From assembly GCA_030684835.1 (NCBI GenBank), contig JAUXWZ010000132.1, positions 43,361 to 107,360 of the forward strand: a stretch of DNA of 64,000 nt, in the 5' to 3' direction. This document shows positions 9,057 through 17,274 of this stretch, piece by piece; position 1 is the stretch's first letter, and the number at the start of each line of letters is the position of its first letter. A program made the translations under genes and the position numbers. The notes beneath the pieces were generated by a model. It saw only the letters and a program-made list of their open reading frames with translations. It did no database searches and had not been told where the DNA came from. Origin of the DNA: Beijerinckiaceae bacterium. GTDB taxonomy: Bacteria; Pseudomonadota; Alphaproteobacteria; Rhizobiales; Beijerinckiaceae.

Positions 9057-10610
9057 ATGGACGACAGGGGCCCGAATACCGTGAAGAAGCCGGTTCAGGA
9101 TCTTCGCGAATGGCTCGCACGGGTCGAGGAGATCGGCGAACTTCTGCGCATCGACAAACCCGTCGAACGCGACGAGGAAATGAGCGCCATTTCCTATCTT
9201 CTCGCCAAGCAAAAATCCTCGCCAGCCGTCCTGTTCAACAAGACTGCCGGGTTCGAGAACAACAAGATTGGCGCGCGTCATCTCTGGTCGCCATTTGGGC
9301 CCAGCATCCGGCGCATCGCCATCTCGCTGGAAGAGCATCCCGACACGCCAACGGTTGAACTCATCCGCCGCACCAAGGACAAGCTGAAACAGCGCACCCC
9401 ACCGCGCGAAGTCTCAGCAGCAGAAGCGCCCATTTACGAAAACTCTCTCTACGGCGACGACATCGATCTTGATTTATTGCCGATCCCCAAGCACTGGCCG
9501 CGCGACGGCGGCCGCTATGCGGGCACGGCTGACGCGGTGATCACGAAGGACCCCGAGACGGGTTACTTCAACGTCGGCACGTACCGCATGATGCAGCAGG
9601 ACAAGAACCATACGGGCCTTTATCTCTCGCCCGGCAAGGACGCGCGTCTGCACATCCAGAAGGCGTGGGATCGCGGCGAGTCGCTGGAAGTCGCCGCCGC
9701 ATGGGGCATCGACCCGCTGTTCATGCTGGTCGGCTCACAGAGCTTCCCCAAGACCGTCTCGGAATATGAATACGCCGGCGGCATCAAGGGACAGCCGATC
9801 CCCGTCGTGAAGGGCAAGACGACAAGCCTGATGATTCCGGCCAATGCCGAAATCGTCGTGGAAGGCGTCATCCGGCCCAACGCGCTGCGCGCAGAAGGTC
9901 CGTTTGGCGAGTTCACCGGCTATTACGGCAAGCCGGAAGCCGCGTGCCCGCTGGTCGAGATCACCGCGATCCATTATCGCACCAGCCCTATCCTGACCAA
10001 CGCGCTGATGGCGGATTATCCGTCCTGCGAACAGAGCGGCTTTTTCGCCATCCTGCGCGGCGCGAAAATCTGGGACGATCTCGACAAGCTCGGCATCCTC
10101 GGCATTCACGGCGTTTATTCGCATCCCGCCGCCGCCGGCGGTTTCGGCATGACGATCATCTCCCTACAGCAGCGCTACGCTGGTCATGCCGCGCAGGTGC
10201 TTGCGCTCGCCGCGCAAGTGCCGGGCGGCGCCTATTACACCAAGTTCGTGATCGCGGTGGACGAGGACGTCGATCCCACCGACATCGACCAGGTGTTGTG
10301 GGCGATGGGCAGCCGCTGCAATCCGATCGACGACATGGACATTCTGCGCAACACGTGGAGCACGCCGCTCGACCCTTGCCAGAATCCCCCCGAGAAGCGG
10401 CCCTACGGCTCAAAGGTTCTCATCAACGCGTGCAAGGACCACCGCTATCTGCCGGTGTTTTCCGCCCGCACCACGCTGCGCAAGTCTGTCTACGACAAGG
10501 TCGCGGCGCGCTGGGATGAACTCGGCCTTCCCGGCAAGGCGCCGGACGTGCGCGCCTATGAGACGGAAGACAAGTTCACCTATCAGGAAGAGGGCCAGCA
10601 TACGAAGTAA
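9057..10610 (+). CDS. UbiD-family decarboxylase
   Basis: UbiD enzymes reversibly decarboxylate aromatic or unsaturated acids with prenylated FMN. The protein is about 517 aa. The catalytic Glu-bearing motif EGPFGEFTGYYG (about residues 281-292) is intact, as is the Arg-containing segment GTYRMMQQDKNHTGLY that positions the substrate and cofactor. The ORF track starts at GTG 9030, but GGAG stands six bases before ATG 9057. The prenyl-FMN synthase UbiX needed for activity is not encoded here and must come from elsewhere. The context (Bug receptor upstream, LLM oxidoreductase and dihydroxyphthalate-decarboxylase-like gene next door) points to catabolism rather than ubiquinone synthesis. The substrate is unknown. 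Confidence 0.92.
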   Translation: MDDRGPNTVKKPVQDLREWLARVEEIGELLRIDKPVERDEEMSAISYLLAKQKSSPAVLFNKTAGFENNKIGARHLWSPFGPSIRRIAISLEEHPDTPTVELIRRTKDKLKQRTPPREVSAAEAPIYENSLYGDDIDLDLLPIPKHWPRDGGRYAGTADAVITKDPETGYFNVGTYRMMQQDKNHTGLYLSPGKDARLHIQKAWDRGESLEVAAAWGIDPLFMLVGSQSFPKTVSEYEYAGGIKGQPIPVVKGKTTSLMIPANAEIVVEGVIRPNALRAEGPFGEFTGYYGKPEAACPLVEITAIHYRTSPILTNALMADYPSCEQSGFFAILRGAKIWDDLDKLGILGIHGVYSHPAAAGGFGMTIISLQQRYAGHAAQVLALAAQVPGGAYYTKFVIAVDEDVDPTDIDQVLWAMGSRCNPIDDMDILRNTWSTPLDPCQNPPEKRPYGSKVLINACKDHRYLPVFSARTTLRKSVYDKVAARWDELGLPGKAPDVRAYETEDKFTYQEEGQHTK

Positions 10611-10616
10611 GCTCGC

Positions 10617-10640
10617 GGGGGCGCTTTAACGCGCCCCTTT
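10617..10640 (+). terminator. Rho-independent terminator after the UbiD-family gene
   Basis: A perfect seven-base-pair stem, GGGGCGC / GCGCCCC, encloses TTTAAC and is followed by TTTT. It lies 7 bases after the UbiD-family stop codon and in front of the convergent LLM oxidoreductase gene. Confidence 0.85.
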
Positions 10641-10682
10641 TGCCGCCACAACGCGTCATGCGCGGGCTTGCCCCGCGCACCA

Positions 10683-11726
10683 CTAAATCGTCTCCAGCTT
10701 CGGCATAATCTCACTGCGGAACAAGTCCAGCGATCGCAGTGCATCCGGCAAACTCATCGTGCCGAAAAACAGATACGCGACGAGATAATTGATCCCAAGC
10801 GCGCCGACCTGCCGTTCGATTTCAGCCAGCACCGTTTTGGGGCTGCCGCAAATCATCGTTCCCTCGCGCACAGCGTCATCAAAGCTCGCGGCGGCGGGGA
10901 TGTTGAGCCTTTTCGCCAGATCACTCGACGCATTGCGCCGCTGCAGGAATGTGAGGTTGGCGTGATGATACGCTGCGGCGGGTTCTGCGATGCGCCGCGC
11001 CTCTTCATCCGTGTCAGCCACAACGATCTGACGCCCGACGCCAATCGCCGCGCCGCCGGCAAACTCCGCCTTGGGATGGACCGGCGCGCCACGCTTGCCC
11101 AGCGCCGACAGATACACGTCGATATTCGTCTTCGCCCGCGTCATCGGGCCATTGGTGACGAAATGCAGGCCCTGCTCGCCTGCCCATTGCGAACCCGTTT
11201 CGTTGGATGAGGCGTACCACATGGCGGGCGTCGGCTGCTGCAAGGGCCGCAGCGGCATCGGCACATCCTTGAACTGGTAAAGCTCGCTTTCAAACGTGAA
11301 CGGATCGCTCGTCAATGCCGCTGTGAGGCAGGCGTAAGCCTCCTTGAAGATGTCTCGCGAGTCCTCGTGCTTGATCTTGTGATAGCCCAGTTCGAATGGC
11401 GAAACGCCGCGCCCGACGCCCACTTCAAGCCTGCCCTTGCTCAGATGGTCCAGCATGCAGATTTCTTCGGTCAACCGCAGCGGCGAATAAAGCGGCAGCA
11501 GATAGACCATGGGCCCCAGTCGCATCCGCTTTGTCGCCCGCGCGACCGCGCCCAGATACACGCCCGGCACGGGCACCATGTTGAGCGGCGAGGCGTGATG
11601 TTCGGCAACATGCAGGCACCACACGCCCGCCTCGTCTGCCGCTTGAGCAAATTCGAGCCTCTCATCCAGCGTTGTCGCGTAGGCGCGGTCCGAAAGCTCG
11701 ACGTGATCGAAGAGACCGACCTTCAT
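10683..11726 (-). CDS. LLM-class flavin-dependent oxidoreductase (luciferase-like)
   Basis: This is a bacterial-luciferase-like TIM-barrel flavoenzyme, typically a monooxygenase or F420/FMN oxidoreductase. It is about 347 aa. The N-terminus MKVGLFDHVELSDR, the segment AEHHASPLNMVPVPGVYLGAVA and the LEVGVGRGVSPFE turn are characteristic. The ORF track adds about 120 unsupported residues upstream. The ATG at 11726 is preceded by AGAGGAAAC and gives the family-standard N-terminus. It is divergent from the dihydroxyphthalate-decarboxylase-like gene across 114 bases that must hold both promoters. The substrate is unknown. Confidence 0.9.
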   Translation of the reverse strand: MKVGLFDHVELSDRAYATTLDERLEFAQAADEAGVWCLHVAEHHASPLNMVPVPGVYLGAVARATKRMRLGPMVYLLPLYSPLRLTEEICMLDHLSKGRLEVGVGRGVSPFELGYHKIKHEDSRDIFKEAYACLTAALTSDPFTFESELYQFKDVPMPLRPLQQPTPAMWYASSNETGSQWAGEQGLHFVTNGPMTRAKTNIDVYLSALGKRGAPVHPKAEFAGGAAIGVGRQIVVADTDEEARRIAEPAAAYHHANLTFLQRRNASSDLAKRLNIPAAASFDDAVREGTMICGSPKTVLAEIERQVGALGINYLVAYLFFGTMSLPDALRSLDLFRSEIMPKLETI

Positions 11727-11840
11727 GTTTCCTCTGCCCCGTAGCTTCGTTTGCAGTTTTCGTGCGAACCTTATACCCAGCATCGAAACAGGCAAAGCGC
11801 GCCATTGGCCGCGCAGCCGGCAAGAAATTGGGAGGATGAG

Positions 11841-12833
11841 ATGAAACTGCCGCTGAGCATCGCCTTTGCCGAAAATCCGCGCACACGCCCCATGCTCGAC
11901 GGCCGCGTCAGCGCCGAGGGAATGGACCTCACGCCCAGCGTGGTGGGGCCCTCGGAACTGTTCTGGCGGCAATTGCGCTACGCGGATTTCGATGTTGCGG
12001 AGATGTCGTTCTCGTCCCTCATTATCGCCATGTCGAAGGGCGACGACCGTTTCCTTGCGCTGCCTATTTTCACCACGCGGCGCTTCTTCCACGCGCATAT
12101 TCTAGTGCGCAAGGATTCAGGCATCGAGAAGCCCGAAGACCTGAAGGGCAAGCGCGTCGGCGTTACCGAATATCAACAGACCGGCGCCTTGTGGACACGC
12201 GGCGCGCTTGAGCATGAATGGGGCGTTCGCTCGCAGGACATGGAATTTTTCATGGAGCGCACGCCCGAACTCAGCCACGGCGGCGCCACAGGATTCAAGC
12301 CGCCCGAGGGCGTCACGGTGCATCAGATCCCATCGGAGAAAAGCGTCGCCTCGATGATGCTGTCGGGCGAATTGCAGGCCTGCATTCATTATCGCGGTCA
12401 CGGCTCCATCGTGAACCGCTCGAACGTCAATCTGCTCGCCCATCCAGACATTCGCACGCTCTTCCCCGACGTGCGCGAGGAAGGAATCCGCTATCTTAAG
12501 AAGACGGGGATATTCCCGATCAACCACGGCATGGTGATCCGCCGCAAGATCGTCGAAAGCGATCCGTGGGTCGTCATCAATCTCGTGAAGGCGTTTGACC
12601 GCGCCAACGCCATTGCCGACGCCGAGCGCCTGGAGCATCTTGAGTATTATTTCGACACGGGCGCCCTGCCCGCGGAAGCGCGCGAGGCGTTGCGCAAGCC
12701 GGTGGTGAAGCACGGCGTCGTCGCCAACCGCAAGACGCTGGAGACGGCGGCGCAGATGTCGGTAGAGCAAGGACTGACGGCGCGTCTCATGAAGCTCGAA
12801 GAGATTTTCGCGCAAGAAGCCATGGAGCTGTGA
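11841..12833 (+). CDS. 4,5-dihydroxyphthalate decarboxylase-like protein (periplasmic-binding-protein fold)
   Basis: The 330-aa sequence resembles proteins annotated as 4,5-dihydroxyphthalate decarboxylase (Pht5 type) or as ABC/NMT1-type solute-binding proteins, which share a fold. Visible blocks include DVAEMSFSSLIIAMSKGDDRF, RVGVTEYQQTGALW and FPINHGMVIRRKI. The start at 11841 is set by GGAGG five bases before the ATG and a family-typical MKLPLSIAFAENPRTRPML. There is no signal peptide, which favours a cytoplasmic enzyme over a transport receptor. With the UbiD-family and LLM genes it suggests catabolism of an aromatic or heterocyclic acid. The exact reaction is unproven. Confidence 0.8.
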   Translation: MKLPLSIAFAENPRTRPMLDGRVSAEGMDLTPSVVGPSELFWRQLRYADFDVAEMSFSSLIIAMSKGDDRFLALPIFTTRRFFHAHILVRKDSGIEKPEDLKGKRVGVTEYQQTGALWTRGALEHEWGVRSQDMEFFMERTPELSHGGATGFKPPEGVTVHQIPSEKSVASMMLSGELQACIHYRGHGSIVNRSNVNLLAHPDIRTLFPDVREEGIRYLKKTGIFPINHGMVIRRKIVESDPWVVINLVKAFDRANAIADAERLEHLEYYFDTGALPAEAREALRKPVVKHGVVANRKTLETAAQMSVEQGLTARLMKLEEIFAQEAMEL

Positions 12834-12947
12834 GGCGCGTTTTGCGCAACACAGGGCGTCGCGGCGATGCCGTATTGCTCCTCAGCCACAGACACGTCTA
12901 AGTTGGCGCGCCAAGCGGCGGAACCGGCTGGTCGTGGGAGTGCAACA

Positions 12948-13082
12948 ATGTGCGGACTTGTCATCGCAGCGGCAGTATTGGTGGCGGCTTGCGCAATGAC
13001 GCCTCAACCTCCTGCCCGTCATATTTGCACCCATATCCCGGGCGGCCTGGCCGAATGTAACCTCGTGCAGGACGCACGATGA
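12948..13082 (+). CDS. Small predicted lipoprotein, 44 aa
   Basis: This gene is too short to be listed with its own start in the ORF track, which gives 12867. GGGAG seven bases ahead of ATG 12948 sets the start. The peptide begins MCGLVIAAAVLVAACAMTP, a short hydrophobic stretch ending in the lipobox VAAC, so it may be a minimal lipoprotein of about 30 mature residues with two further Cys. It overlaps the next gene by four bases (ATGA), which suggests translational coupling and supports its being real. I do not recognise a family. Confidence 0.5.
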   Translation: MCGLVIAAAVLVAACAMTPQPPARHICTHIPGGLAECNLVQDAR

Positions 13083-13339
13083 GCGCGCAAGGCGCCGGGC
13101 GGGTAATCGGAATTATCCTGCGCGCGTTTGGCATGGGCCTCGGCGCCCTGATCGTGATTCCGCTGACCCTTGCTTACGGCCTGCTGGCCTTGTCGCATCT
13201 GGCGGGAGGCTGCGGAGCGGGAAGTTCGGGGGGCTGCGAAATGGGCGCGGCCGCTGTCGGCCTTTACGCGATGCCGTTCGCGTTTGTAATCGGCGCCGCC
13301 TTCAGCGTCATTCGCGATGTGCGAAAGCCCCGTCCCTAA
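13079..13339 (+). CDS. Small membrane protein, 86 aa
   Basis: Two hydrophobic segments (about residues 15-38 and 55-78) flank a short loop with the sequence GGCGAGSSGGCEMG, whose two cysteines could form a disulfide outside the cytoplasm. The start overlaps the stop of the preceding small lipoprotein gene (ATGA). The 3' end overlaps by four bases with the convergent small membrane gene on the other strand, whose product has the same two-helix plan and a similar Cys-SGC loop. The function is unknown. Confidence 0.55.
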   Translation: MSAQGAGRVIGIILRAFGMGLGALIVIPLTLAYGLLALSHLAGGCGAGSSGGCEMGAAAVGLYAMPFAFVIGAAFSVIRDVRKPRP

Positions 13340-13611
13340 CGGCGTTTGAAGCTTCCGCGCAGGCCCAGCGCGACAAGCAATGCGCCAACCGCGAGAGCCG
13401 GCAGGAAGATCGAGAGCGAATCGCGCGACATATCCAGTCGCACACGGCGGCATCCCGACGTGTTCATTTCGCATCCAAAGCCGCTGAGAAGATACCAGCC
13501 CAGCAGTGTGGCGAGGCTTACAAAGACGCCAAATACTACAATCATGCGCGCAAGTATGATCCTTCCGCGACGCTTCGGCGGAAGCGTAGGATCGTTTGGC
13601 GCGTCGCTCAC
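13336..13611 (-). CDS. Small membrane protein, 91 aa, coupled to yciB
   Basis: The GTG start at 13611 overlaps the yciB stop (GTGA), which indicates translational coupling. The ORF track's longer version (to 13797) merely runs through yciB in another frame. The protein has two predicted membrane helices (MIVVFGVFVSLATLLGWYLL and FLPALAVGALLVALGL) and between them a loop with GCEMNTSGC. It resembles the convergent protein at 13079-13339 in size, topology and loop cysteines. No family is recognised. Confidence 0.6.
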   Translation of the reverse strand: MSDAPNDPTLPPKRRGRIILARMIVVFGVFVSLATLLGWYLLSGFGCEMNTSGCRRVRLDMSRDSLSIFLPALAVGALLVALGLRGSFKRR

Positions 13612-14219
13612 CAATGCTCGGGCTGCTCCGCCTCGTCCTTCAGTTCGTGTTTCAGGATGAGCGGCACCTGCGCCAGCGCAAAGGCGATGGTCACCGGCAT
13701 GATGCCGAACGCCTTGAAGCTCACCCAGAAGTCTGTCGTCTGCGTGCGCCAGACAATTTCGTTCAGCGCGGCAAGCACAAAGAAGAAAACGCCCCACCGC
13801 AGCGTCAGCTTGCGCCAGCCTTCTTCGGTAAGCCGCATCACGCTGTCGAGCACGATGGGCAACAGCGGCTTGCCGAACGCCAGCGCGCCCAGCAGCACGG
13901 CGCCAAAGATCGAATTCACGATGGTCGGCTTCAGCTTGATAAAAAGCTCATCCTGAAACACGAACGTCAACGCGCCAAAAAAGACGACCGCGACGCACGT
14001 CACCACGGGCATGACGGGCAGATGCTTCGTCATCACCCACGACACGGCCAGCGCCAGCACGACGCACGCCATCAGCACTCCGGTCGCCGGAAAAATTCCG
14101 AACTTCCAGTTCGTGATGAAGAACGCGACCAGCGGCCCCATTTCGAGGATGAGTTTGAGCGTGGGGTTCTGCGCAGCAGATGCGACAGGCGAAGGAGACT
14201 TGTGATCAGGTATGGTCAT
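13608..14219 (-). CDS. yciB: Septation protein A family (YciB/IspZ), inner membrane
   Basis: YciB is a polytopic inner-membrane protein linked to cell-envelope integrity and septation. The 203-aa protein has about five hydrophobic segments. Family motifs include LKLILEMGPLVAFFITNW near the N-terminus, TFVFQDELFIKLKPTIVN (about residues 87-104) and LNEIVWRTQTTDFWVSFKAFG (about 154-174). The position directly downstream of ftsY is the usual one in Hyphomicrobiales. Nine bases separate it from ftsY. Confidence 0.95.
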   Translation of the reverse strand: MTIPDHKSPSPVASAAQNPTLKLILEMGPLVAFFITNWKFGIFPATGVLMACVVLALAVSWVMTKHLPVMPVVTCVAVVFFGALTFVFQDELFIKLKPTIVNSIFGAVLLGALAFGKPLLPIVLDSVMRLTEEGWRKLTLRWGVFFFVLAALNEIVWRTQTTDFWVSFKAFGIMPVTIAFALAQVPLILKHELKDEAEQPEHW

Positions 14220-14228
14220 CGGATGAGA

Positions 14229-15419
14229 CTATTCTTCAATGCCGGCTATGGCGCGTGCGAAATCGCGCGCCTCGAATGTTTCGAGGTCGTCTGCGCTTTC
14301 ACCCACGCCAATGAAATGAACGGGGAGTTTGAACTTTTCGGCTATGGCGACAAGGATGCCGCCGCGCGCCGTGCCATCGAGCTTCGTCATCACAAGGCCG
14401 GTGATGCCCGCCACGCGTCCGAAGATCTCGACTTGCGAAAGGGCGTTTTGCCCGACGGTTGCGTCAAGCACGAGCAGGCTGGCGTGGGGCGCGTCCGGGT
14501 CGATCTTGCGCATGACGCGAATGATCTTTTCCAGCTCATCCATCAATTCCTTGCGGTTTTGCAATCGGCCCGCCGTATCCATGATGAGCACATCGGCGCC
14601 TGCTGTGGCCGCTTCCTTGATTGCGTCGAACGCCAATCCGGCGGCGTCGGCGCCCTGCTGTCGCGAAATCACCGTCGCGTTAAAACGCGCGCCCCAGATC
14701 TGCAATTGCTCGATGGCCGCTGCGCGAAACGTGTCTCCCGCAGCCAGCATCACCTTCTTGCCCTCTGCGGAGAATTTCGCCGCGAGCTTGCCTATCGTCG
14801 TCGTCTTGCCTGAACCGTTCACGCCGACCACGAGGATCACGTAGGGCTTTTTGGCGGCGTCGATGGTCAGCGGCCGCGCTACCGGCGCAAGCACTTTTTC
14901 GACCTCGCTGGCGAGAATTGCGCGCACCTCGGTGGGATCAATCGACTTGTCGTAACGCCCATGACCCACCGCCTGCGCAATGCGCGATGCGGTGACGACG
15001 CCAAGGTCCGCGCGGATGAGCACATCCTCAAGGTCTTCAAGCGTTCCTGCATCAAGCTTTCGCTTGGTGAAAATATCCGAAATGCCAAGCCCGATGGACG
15101 ATGACGAACGCGAGAGGCCCTGCTTCAGCCTCGACCACCAGGACGTCTTTTCCGCAGGCTCGGGAGCGGGCTCAGGCGCAGCTGACGCCAGCGCAGGTTC
15201 GACATTGGCGCTCGGCGGCTCTGGCGCAGGCTCGGGAACAGGCTCCGCCACAGCCACAGGTTCGGCCTCCGCCGGCGCTTCATCAAACGTAGACGCCTCG
15301 TTGGCGGGGATCGTTTGAGGCGACAGCGGTTCAGGCGTCGCTGGCTCCGCCGCAGGCGTTTCCGCCTTACGCCCAAACAATCTCCCGAAAAACCCTGTTT
15401 TGCCGTCGTTTTCCGACAT
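14229..15419 (-). CDS. ftsY: Signal recognition particle receptor FtsY
   Basis: FtsY is the membrane-associated SRP receptor GTPase and partner of Ffh. The chosen start gives MSENDGKTGFFGRLFGRK, a plausible amphipathic membrane-targeting N-terminus. The track's 5' extension runs back over the divergent pseudouridine synthase gene. An acidic Pro/Ala/Glu-rich A domain of about 80 residues follows, then the NG domain starting near TSWWSRLKQGLSRSS. Motifs are VGVNGSGKTTTIGKLAA (P-loop), DTFRAAA, DTAGRLQN and TKLDGTARGG. The protein is 396 aa. It is upstream of yciB and probably forms an operon with it. Confidence 0.96.
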   Translation of the reverse strand: MSENDGKTGFFGRLFGRKAETPAAEPATPEPLSPQTIPANEASTFDEAPAEAEPVAVAEPVPEPAPEPPSANVEPALASAAPEPAPEPAEKTSWWSRLKQGLSRSSSSIGLGISDIFTKRKLDAGTLEDLEDVLIRADLGVVTASRIAQAVGHGRYDKSIDPTEVRAILASEVEKVLAPVARPLTIDAAKKPYVILVVGVNGSGKTTTIGKLAAKFSAEGKKVMLAAGDTFRAAAIEQLQIWGARFNATVISRQQGADAAGLAFDAIKEAATAGADVLIMDTAGRLQNRKELMDELEKIIRVMRKIDPDAPHASLLVLDATVGQNALSQVEIFGRVAGITGLVMTKLDGTARGGILVAIAEKFKLPVHFIGVGESADDLETFEARDFARAIAGIEE

Positions 15420-15486
15420 CAGATTTCCAGCACCTTCCCGAACGCCGCTTGACGCCCGGCGCGGGCGCATCGATAGCCTGTTCTCC

Positions 15487-16215
15487 ATGACCCCGGAAGA
15501 GCTACTTGCCAGCCTACTCCACCGCGACGGGCTGATGCTCGTCGTTAACAAGCCCGCGGGCATCCCGGTTCACCGGGGGCCGAAGGGCGGCGACAACCTC
15601 GAAGCCTATTTTGACGCGCTGCGCTTTGGCCTGCCTCGCAATCCCGCGCTCGCGCATCGGCTGGACCGCGACACCTCCGGCTGCCTCGTGCTTGGCCGCC
15701 ACCGCAAAGCGCTTGAACGCCTCGGACAATGCTTCAAGCAGGGAAAGGTGGCGAAAACGTATTGGGCCATCGTTGAGGGTGGTCCGGCGGACGATGAAGG
15801 CCTGATCGATCTCGCGCTCGGCCGTCTCGACTCGACCCGCGGCTGGTGGATGAAGGTGGACCCCCTCGGGCAGCCGTCCCAAACCCGCTGGCGCGTGCTG
15901 GGCAGAGGAGAGATCGACGGCAAACCCCTCGCCTGGCTGGCCCTGTCGCCTCTCACCGGCCGCACCCACCAGTTGCGCGTCCACAGCGCCGCCCTGGGCT
16001 GGCCCATCGTCGGCGATCCGATTTACGGCTCGGGCCGCGCGGGGGTCGAACCCGCCCTGCAATTGCATGCGCGCGAAGTCATCGTGCCGATCCAGAAAAA
16101 CAAGGAGCCGGTCCGCGTGACCGCGCCGCCTCCCGATCACATGCTGCAAAGGCTCAGGGCCTGCGGGTGGACAGGCGACGACCTGCCCGCACCGCAAACA
16201 GCTACTGAACCCTGA
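15487..16215 (+). CDS. RluA-family RNA pseudouridine synthase
   Basis: This enzyme isomerises uridine to pseudouridine in rRNA or tRNA. It is about 242 aa. The catalytic Asp lies in AHRLDRDTSGCLVLG (about residues 57-71), the family's motif. DGLMLVVNKPAGIPVH opens the catalytic domain and LTGRTHQLRVH closes the RNA-binding cleft. No N-terminal S4 domain is present, so it is a short RluA-type (compare TruC/RluA). The start at ATG 15487 avoids the track extension into ftsY. Its 3' end overlaps the convergent Bug gene by 14 bases. It interrupts the usual mtaB-ftsY neighbourhood. The exact target is not predictable. Confidence 0.9.
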   Translation: MTPEELLASLLHRDGLMLVVNKPAGIPVHRGPKGGDNLEAYFDALRFGLPRNPALAHRLDRDTSGCLVLGRHRKALERLGQCFKQGKVAKTYWAIVEGGPADDEGLIDLALGRLDSTRGWWMKVDPLGQPSQTRWRVLGRGEIDGKPLAWLALSPLTGRTHQLRVHSAALGWPIVGDPIYGSGRAGVEPALQLHAREVIVPIQKNKEPVRVTAPPPDHMLQRLRACGWTGDDLPAPQTATEP

Positions 16216-17176
16216 TATTACCCTTCTTGATGGCGCTTCCCCAGCGGTCTAATTCCGATTTGGTGAGCGCCGCGAGACCGGCAGGCGTGTCCTGTCCGTT
16301 GCTCGGCAGTTCGGACGCTAGATCCTGAATGCGCTTGCGCACGCCCTCATCCTTGTAGGCGCCCGCCATCGTGTCGACGAGCTTCTTGACGATAGGCTCC
16401 GGCGTCCCCGCAATCGCGTACATCGCGGTTGCAGCCTGAACCTCGAAGCCGGGCAACCCCGCCTCTGCGGTTGTCGGCACCTCCGGGAGACCACGAAAAC
16501 GCGATTGCTGCGCGATGGCGAGCACATTTACCGTACCAGCCGTCGCCTGCCCCATCATGTTGAGGCCCTGATCGCACATCATGTCGAGCGTGCCTGCAAC
16601 AAGATCATTCAGCGCAGGGCCCGTGCCGCGATACGGCACATGGGTGATCTGCGCGCCGGTTTGCTGACCGAAGAGAACGCAAGCCAGATGCGTCGCCGAG
16701 CCCGCGCCGGCCGAGCCGTAGTTAATCTTTGTGGGGTTCGCCTTGGCGTACTCGATGAGCGACTTCAGGTCTTTCGCCGGGAAATCCTTGCGCACGACAA
16801 CGTAATGCGCCGCATAGGCGAGCGTGCCGATCGGGATGAAGTTCTTGATTGGATCGTAGGTGGCGCTTGGATAAAGCACCGGCCCTGACACATGCGGCGC
16901 GACGTTATGCACGAACACTGTGTAGCCATCCGGCTTGGAGCGCGCAGCGCGCAACGCGCCAGTCGTTCCGCCGGCGCCCGCCGCGTTTTCCACGACGAAC
17001 TGCTGACCAAGCGTGCGCGCGAAATATTCCCCATAAATACGTGCAGCGACGTCGGTCGGCCCGCCTGCGGCGAAGGGCACAATCACGGTCACGGCGCGAT
17101 TCGGGTAATCCTGCGCAAGGGCGCCTGTTGCGGCCAAAGCGAGCGCGCCACCGGCAATCAAGGTTTTCAAATTCAT
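16202..17176 (-). CDS. Bug/TctC-family extracytoplasmic solute receptor (second of three)
   Basis: This periplasmic solute-binding protein has an N-terminal signal peptide (MNLKTLIAGGALALAATGALA-QDYP). Next come the family's DYPNRAVTVIVPFAAGGPTD, a PGAGG-like ENAAGAGGTTG and INYGSAGAGSATHLA. It is 324 aa, the standard length. ATG 17176 is preceded by GGGAGG; the track's start at 17179 is a TTG one codon earlier. No transporter membrane genes are nearby. It is inserted with the pseudouridine synthase between ftsY and mtaB, genes that usually stand side by side in this order of bacteria. The ligand is unknown. Confidence 0.92.
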   Translation of the reverse strand: MNLKTLIAGGALALAATGALAQDYPNRAVTVIVPFAAGGPTDVAARIYGEYFARTLGQQFVVENAAGAGGTTGALRAARSKPDGYTVFVHNVAPHVSGPVLYPSATYDPIKNFIPIGTLAYAAHYVVVRKDFPAKDLKSLIEYAKANPTKINYGSAGAGSATHLACVLFGQQTGAQITHVPYRGTGPALNDLVAGTLDMMCDQGLNMMGQATAGTVNVLAIAQQSRFRGLPEVPTTAEAGLPGFEVQAATAMYAIAGTPEPIVKKLVDTMAGAYKDEGVRKRIQDLASELPSNGQDTPAGLAALTKSELDRWGSAIKKGNIRVQ

Positions 17177-17274
17177 CAAATTCCTCCCAACCTGCGAGGC
17201 TGCTACCCCGGTGTCGTCAATATAGCGCGGAGTCGATGCAGAGCAGCGGCGCTGGCTACCAAAGTCTTAGCTGG

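Noticed and set aside
11841-12833. ABC transporter periplasmic receptor
   Set aside because: The fold fits, but there is no signal peptide and no permease or ATPase gene nearby, so a cytoplasmic enzyme is preferred.
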